The notes under the pieces: model-generated | Told to the model about the DNA's origin: nothing | Seen by the model: only the letters and a program-made list of their open reading frames with translations | The model's database searches: none | From: UMGS755 sp045132895 | GTDB lineage: Bacteria; Bacillota; Clostridia; UBA1381; UBA9506 | Length of the DNA: 11,427 nucleotides | Direction: 5' to 3' | Assembly: GCA_045132895.1 (NCBI GenBank) | Contig: JBGUTC010000086.1 | Coordinates: 1-11,427 of the forward strand | Part shown: piece by piece, positions 9,401 through 11,427 of the stretch | Layout of the letters: each line of letters opens with the position of its first letter | How positions within the stretch are numbered: position 1 is the stretch's first letter | Made by a program: the position numbers and the translations under genes

Positions 9401-11427
9401 ATGTCAAGATGTTCGGAGACCTGCTTGGCGACGAAACTGCGGCGGCAGAACTCTGCTTCGATCTGACCGGTAAGCCGGGCGGAGAGATGACGGCACATCT
9501 GATTCTGACGGCTAAGCTGGAAGAAGACTATATTGACAGTAAAGATTTTCTGGTTTGGGATCAGCCCAATATTACCTGGGATGAAATGGATGTTGTCTGG
9601 GGAAATCTGGAACACTATGTCTTTAACTGGAACGGTATCCCCGGCGGGCGTAACTGGCTGTCAGAACCGGCATTTTGTGACGGTGAAATTCTGCAGTCAC
9701 ATCGTTTCCCCATGATTATGTATGCGATGTCTGAGTATTCCTATACAAAGGATGAAAAGTATGCGTATCAGATGATTTATTCCATGATGGACTATATCAT
9801 TGATTCTCAGTTTGCTATGACAATTAACGAATGGTGGAATTATCAGGGTGGCTATCGGTATTCTGACTTCTGGGATTGGGAGCAGACGATTCCCAACGGC
9901 GGTTATATCAAGCGCCGTGGTGGCTATCCGCGAAATCTGGATACGGCTATGCGTTGGCGTTCCTGGGTTCAGTGCTTTGAGCAACTTCTTGACAGCCGTT
10001 ATATGACGCCGGATGCTTGCACCTTGCTTTTAAAGAACCTTTGGGACTGCACCAATGAAAGCGAGCGGTACTTATTGAATTTTGCTCTACCAACGAATGG
10101 CACCCCCAACAACCAGTGGACACTGGAATCCAGCGTAAACTCCCGTATGGCGCTGACAATGCCGGAATTTAAAGATAGCGCTAAGTGGCTGTCTGACAGC
10201 ATTACCCTGATGGAGCATATGCGCGATAACGGCTATGCAGCTGACGGTGCTTATGGTGAAGCAGCAGGTGGCTACATTGGTTTGGTTGCCAACGAATATA
10301 TTTCTTACATTTCCATTCTGGAAGAGGCAGGAAAAGAACTGCCGGAAGGCTTTGAAGACTTTCTTTACAACGCTGTTATTTATGCAATGCTGGTTGAAAG
10401 AGACGCCGCCGGTATTGGGATTGCCTGGGGCGATAATAACCACTCTAATATGCGCAACAGTATAATGTTCCCGGATTATAGGGCGATCAGTCAGGATCCT
10501 ACCTATCTGTTCTTAAGTACGCTGGGAGCTGAGGGACAGATGCCTGACTGGACCTCTCGGTACTATGACAGTACCCGTGCGACCATTATGCGTTCTGACT
10601 GGTCCACCAGTGCCCTGCATGCCTTTATTGACAACAACGGTGTCGGCGGCCACGGCCATGCAGACGATAATGCTCTCCGTATCACGGCGTATGGCGAAAA
10701 TCTGCTGGTTGACCCCGGCTACTTTACCTATGAAGATACTGCTTACAGACGGTACGGTACATCGACGCTTGCTCATAATACTGTTGAAGTAGATAACCTG
10801 AAGCAAAGATTTGCAACAACGGAAGCAGAACTGGATAAGATGCATGGTATTCTGAATGAATGGAGTACGAACAATCAGTTCGACGTTCTGTCCCAGACGG
10901 CTGAGGGCTATCCCGATGTCGACCATAGAAGAACGGTAACCTTCCTTAAGTCCGGTTTCTGGATTGTTTCCGACCTGATGCAGCCGAAGGATGAAAATCC
11001 CCATAGCTATAAGCAGTTATGGCATATGCCTCCCGATGCAAGCCAGAAGGTCAACCGTTCCAAGGGAACCATCGCTTCTAACCTGAAAGGTCCTAACATC
11101 ATTGTTGCTTCAAAAGACGGTGATATCCATGAGGATCTGGGTTGGTTTACACAGCGTTGGGGCGTGTTCCTTGAATCTCCTTATGCATACTACGCAAAAG
11201 AAAACGTGGTTGGCGATACCGGTTTTGACACCATTCTCTTCCCTTATGCAACACCGGGTCAGGGTGCAGCAGAAACGGAAGATATCGATCTGGGCGTTCC
11301 TGTTGATGTAGCGACAGCTATGAAGATGACCACCACCATGGATGGTCAGACCAGTAAGACCCAGTACATGCTCCAGTATGAACCCACAAAGGGCACAACC
11401 CGCACCTTCGGCGACTACGCCGGCGAC
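3478..11427 (+). CDS. Giant secreted heparinase II/III-type polysaccharide lyase, C-terminus outside window
   Basis: The frame is open from ATG 3478 to the right edge: 2650 residues are visible. It should cut a uronic-acid polysaccharide outside the cell by beta-elimination. Residues 1-24 are a signal peptide (MSKR, hydrophobic core, PTWA before A25). A long non-catalytic arm follows: Ig 27-115, LamG 116-311, Ig 316-415, LamG 416-603, Ig 605-705, LamG 706-894, Ig 897-1000, LamG 1001-1189, Ig 1190-1286, Ig 1287-1391, LamG 1392-1587, Ig 1588-1686, Ig 1687-1792. The lyase begins with a helical piece (1793-1876, with NGDYEGAKVALLDYMKSRQ), then an inserted beta region (1877-2041), an alpha/alpha toroid (2042-2361) and a beta-sandwich (2362 onward). 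Likely active-site residues are Asn2212 (NNQW), Tyr2266 (DGAYGEAAGGY) and His2392 (HGHADD); the HNTVEVD motif at 2433 supports the family. PL12, PL15, PL17, PL21, PL33 and PL39 share this fold, so the subfamily is open. A cell-wall anchor, if any, would be beyond 11427. Confidence 0.9.
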   Translation, partial: MSKRLLSLCLVLLMVVSLAVPTWAATENPLDLVTQDALTVAPLEGELFLGDKLNLDFEGVTFMSPDEDVIDLSTGAITRPDTGRDISLTASAGAGDGTKAFSFSIPGKEEDYPVETVLYYDDFEDGILDPHIEQTEYSGVTAFETGGNLDFTGNSAGASSGIIWLKEDHSSVTGKIRIAFDLARDRNVYETTRMYFSGEAGLAFYIEWSIGDVANWKSTFTVTSGASKGATTDQNETVTVNNIHNARIIAEVDSESGVIKLWINGSEFNFVTGGFVMRDNNGLTKVSIAPGGTNTDPLMSFFSCKTLDYLNPDKSACELDYEALSEASLLKVPLVSGKLIDSVSLPTVGGNGSDISWSIEPSGIIDDNGFLTRPATDTDVTLTATISKGSYQKEKEIIFSVPAKGDEVGGLPAVHSMVYSDSFSDGVLSDKIEVTAANGSVTEENGALRLQKPVTSGTTSAKLFLNGEEGATGQFVVEFILKKNIANRVDVYLSGEGGLYGYVRWYGSDNSDILYLNMAEVPGGSDKDFGFKPADFGFSDSVKVTAFFDTETGMVTYWLNNKFAMTGFSRAASNLTNINLSNESDLTDVTLDDFRYYTSSYDIPDDVLCRLDCNSLVEKDLLKMPLVSDYLIDSLNLPVTGVKGSAISWSSSPSGIIDDKGWLVRPTSDTTVTLTATVTKGEAIKTKDFTFKVAGKSTTLGDLPGIGDVLFSDNFDDGALGSQIVTTPGGGTVTEENGALHIRKTDAPGLTGADIYLDAAQAGKTGVFVTEFILNRTVDNRVDAYLKGTNGLFGYVRWFSSGAGSIVLAMAEALGGEMTDCILKPVDFGITDTVKVTVYYDTENGLITYWLNNKFAASGFSCGATDLKSINFSNESDVTDATLDDFRFYNSAITGDYSDRIDADFAALTKSSILKSAETSDGYLIDNLNLYTRGAKGSRLTWTSTAPEIIDASGNLTRPKEDTEVTVTASFSYMGQASDKTQSFTFKVAGLSSQPVGMPVLTGLALYDDFDDGVADPDRVILSEGNGFAQETGGVIALSKTSAGGTTSARMYLNKKREPVTGNIFLEFNLKRDMIARTDLIIGGQGSNLALLRWFTESNGIYLNYAEELDATYVDRFVSLGDFNARKDLKVSIYYASAEKRLKIWLNNKLAVDGYGSTANGMTSIMVLNDSSAFSTTIDDFRLYYAKEADDVAVEKDLALLSNFIAPGELTSGVLYKSIALPEEGIHGSTISWESSAPGILAADGTLNRPEGADASLTLTARVTSGQISKEKVFNLTILSAGSGDLRVAQADADAIFLGALLEKTEKIDGFVSNNLSLPSEGVFGSTITWESSHEELISDTGVVTRPEAIEDSPMVTLTAQVTFGGQTVTKEIPVTVLPLDADEMFVEIPEKYEVIYEDDFSNDNASLAHWELRPWENGFSGARNGKLETTRTENDGLVTQTTVYPDGNSQKKAVEGLLALEFIMERTGYGPIVFDVRGKPTSNKITTMVWNDNQNLSINYASSKGGGTQILNAGTYNGTVRVNLLVDSLRGTFSLWLNGTQVLKDCYPSVWDSEKTVGIYDLFTAIDGGNLASFFMDDLSIYYAQPYDCEQGYFDSVELTKESLLTGTFVMPDTINADLKLPTRGNYGSHITWESSNPDLINPATGKVTRPVDVAENPRVTVTATIEANGYTMKKSFDYYVLKTFGHDASFVAEDLKDLTIENYEMLSFGDTPEQLRYSLKLPSELIYGSKISWSSSDESVLTCSGRVVRRPWDAEPVTVTLTATVSYGTATEEKDFVFTVFPDEELKDPGYMTDEEFFGVWNGSSWSREGKFDYSANLGMSSVEAAVKNGDYEGAKVALLDYMKSRQKSPFISGGTRDAEYVDQMMLNDVWHYGSTDRYRGHGTIRSHEFETVRIPVRADLLNSNRAAFDLRATYNENTGIVIASKEHPNPDFRPKLEVVVDGSVFIYPVVDDATIKGGENTYNNFGAEPELYVKMFGDLLGDETAAAELCFDLTGKPGGEMTAHLILTAKLEEDYIDSKDFLVWDQPNITWDEMDVVWGNLEHYVFNWNGIPGGRNWLSEPAFCDGEILQSHRFPMIMYAMSEYSYTKDEKYAYQMIYSMMDYIIDSQFAMTINEWWNYQGGYRYSDFWDWEQTIPNGGYIKRRGGYPRNLDTAMRWRSWVQCFEQLLDSRYMTPDACTLLLKNLWDCTNESERYLLNFALPTNGTPNNQWTLESSVNSRMALTMPEFKDSAKWLSDSITLMEHMRDNGYAADGAYGEAAGGYIGLVANEYISYISILEEAGKELPEGFEDFLYNAVIYAMLVERDAAGIGIAWGDNNHSNMRNSIMFPDYRAISQDPTYLFLSTLGAEGQMPDWTSRYYDSTRATIMRSDWSTSALHAFIDNNGVGGHGHADDNALRITAYGENLLVDPGYFTYEDTAYRRYGTSTLAHNTVEVDNLKQRFATTEAELDKMHGILNEWSTNNQFDVLSQTAEGYPDVDHRRTVTFLKSGFWIVSDLMQPKDENPHSYKQLWHMPPDASQKVNRSKGTIASNLKGPNIIVASKDGDIHEDLGWFTQRWGVFLESPYAYYAKENVVGDTGFDTILFPYATPGQGAAETEDIDLGVPVDVATAMKMTTTMDGQTSKTQYMLQYEPTKGTTRTFGDYAGD
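3556..8853 (+). repeat. Array of eight aBig-like and five LamG-like modules
   Basis: About 5.3 kb of the lyase gene encode repeated modules. The Ig-like units (3556-3822, 4423-4722, 5290-5592, 6166-6477, 7045-7335, 7336-7650, 8239-8535, 8536-8853) share a LxLP strand, a G(S)xIxW(S/E)SS strand, an I(I)D..G.(L/V)(T/V)RP turn and a VTLTA strand; the first is shortened and less regular. The LamG-like units (3823-4410, 4723-5286, 5593-6159, 6478-7044, 7651-8238) share an opening DxFxDG, a central EF.(L/M).R strand, a WLN(N/G) strand near the end and, in the last four, a closing DD(F/L) with two aromatic residues. The order alternates Ig-LamG until 7044, then two Ig, one LamG and two Ig lead into the lyase. 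Such arms usually bind carbohydrate and space the catalytic part from the cell; binding here is inferred. Confidence 0.85.
4723..6159 (+). repeat. Near-duplicate LamG-Ig-LamG segment
   Basis: The LamG-like modules at 4723-5286 and 5593-6159 are the closest pair in the array. They share VTEENGAL, a VEFIL/TEFIL strand, NRVD.YL, GYVRW, TYWLNNKFA, FSNESD/LSNESD and TLDDFR. The similarity extends into the Ig domains before each LamG (both with SGIIDD.G and VTLTAT). Stretches are also alike at the DNA level, for example around TACTGGCTGAACAA (from 5146 and from 6025). This points to a tandem duplication of an Ig-LamG unit later than those that gave the other modules. Confidence 0.8.
9106..9600 (+). 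other. DNRLRE/CBM96-like beta insert inside the lyase
   Basis: Residues about 1877-2041 separate the N-terminal helical piece from the main toroid. The first half (FDLRATYNE...SKEHPNPDFRPKLEVVVDG) reads like the closing strands of a DNRLRE-type domain. The second half (YPVVDDATIKGGENTYNNFG, then ELYVK, AELCFDLTG, a HLILTAKL strand and NITWDEMDVVW) reads like the D.tv.gG.y...nyG opening and W.E..itW end of that family. CBM96 members of this fold are known partners of lyases such as PL39. Family assignment is by motif memory and moderate in certainty; carbohydrate binding is inferred. Confidence 0.6.
9601..11427 (+). other. Heparinase II/III-type catalytic core, incomplete at right edge
   Basis: Residues 2042-2361 form a helix-rich toroid with WNGIPGGRNW, YPRNLDTAMRW, NNQW and MPEFKDSAKW. 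Residues from 2362 form a beta-sandwich with GGHGHADDNALRITAYG, LLVDPGYF, STLAHNTVEVD and DHRRTVTFLKSGFWIVSD. These landmarks, in this order, are typical of the heparinase II/III-like fold. Several expected strands of the sandwich are present by residue 2650, so the core may be nearly complete at the window edge. Confidence 0.85.

Noticed and set aside
3426..11004. Many minus-strand and off-frame open frames of 60-163 codons across the lyase gene
   Set aside because: They lie opposite or within a continuous coding frame with clear domain motifs, have no ribosome binding sites of note and encode no recognisable domains. They are shadows of the repeated coding sequence.
3478..11427. Frameshift or pseudogene in the giant frame
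   Set aside because: Translation of every codon gave no stop, and motif order is kept through all modules and the lyase core.

Overview
The window looks like part of a carbohydrate-degradation locus from a Gram-positive, Clostridia-like member of the Bacillota. The grounds are strong AGGAGG-type ribosome binding sites, short Sec signal peptides with AxA-like cleavage sites, and long extracellular proteins built from atypical bacterial Ig-like (aBig_2-type) and concanavalin A-like (LamG-type) modules. The first gene fragment also resembles the C-terminal tail of an S-layer-homology (SLH)-type surface protein. The taxonomic placement is inference from protein style; no marker gene is present.

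All genes are on the + strand. From left to right they are: the last 55 codons of an upstream gene (2-169); a 95-base gap with a hairpin; a secreted, apparently non-catalytic two-lectin-module protein of 622 residues (265-2133); a 151-base gap with three overlapping inverted repeats; a cytoplasmic GH88 unsaturated glucuronyl hydrolase of 398 residues (2285-3481); and, overlapping it by the four bases ATGA, a giant secreted polysaccharide lyase that starts at 3478 and is still open at 11427 (2650 residues seen, C-terminus outside the window). I translated the last frame codon by codon and found no stop. No gene-free stretch exceeds 300 bases. I saw no tRNA, rRNA, CRISPR array or mobile element.

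The giant protein has a signal peptide, eight aBig-like domains and five LamG-like modules in a mostly alternating order, and then a heparinase II/III-type lyase. The lyase has an N-terminal helical piece, an inserted DNRLRE/CBM96-like beta domain, an alpha/alpha toroid, and a beta-sandwich with the HxHxD and HNTV signatures. The 622-residue protein starts with the same signal peptide-Ig-lectin layout and its lectin modules are close paralogues of the first lectin module of the lyase.

The likely joint job is breakdown of a uronic-acid polysaccharide, possibly a glycosaminoglycan or an exopolysaccharide. The surface or secreted lyase would cut the chain by beta-elimination, leaving 4,5-unsaturated uronate ends. 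The companion protein would bind substrate. After uptake by a transporter not seen here, the GH88 enzyme would remove the unsaturated uronate. The polymer itself cannot be named from sequence alone.
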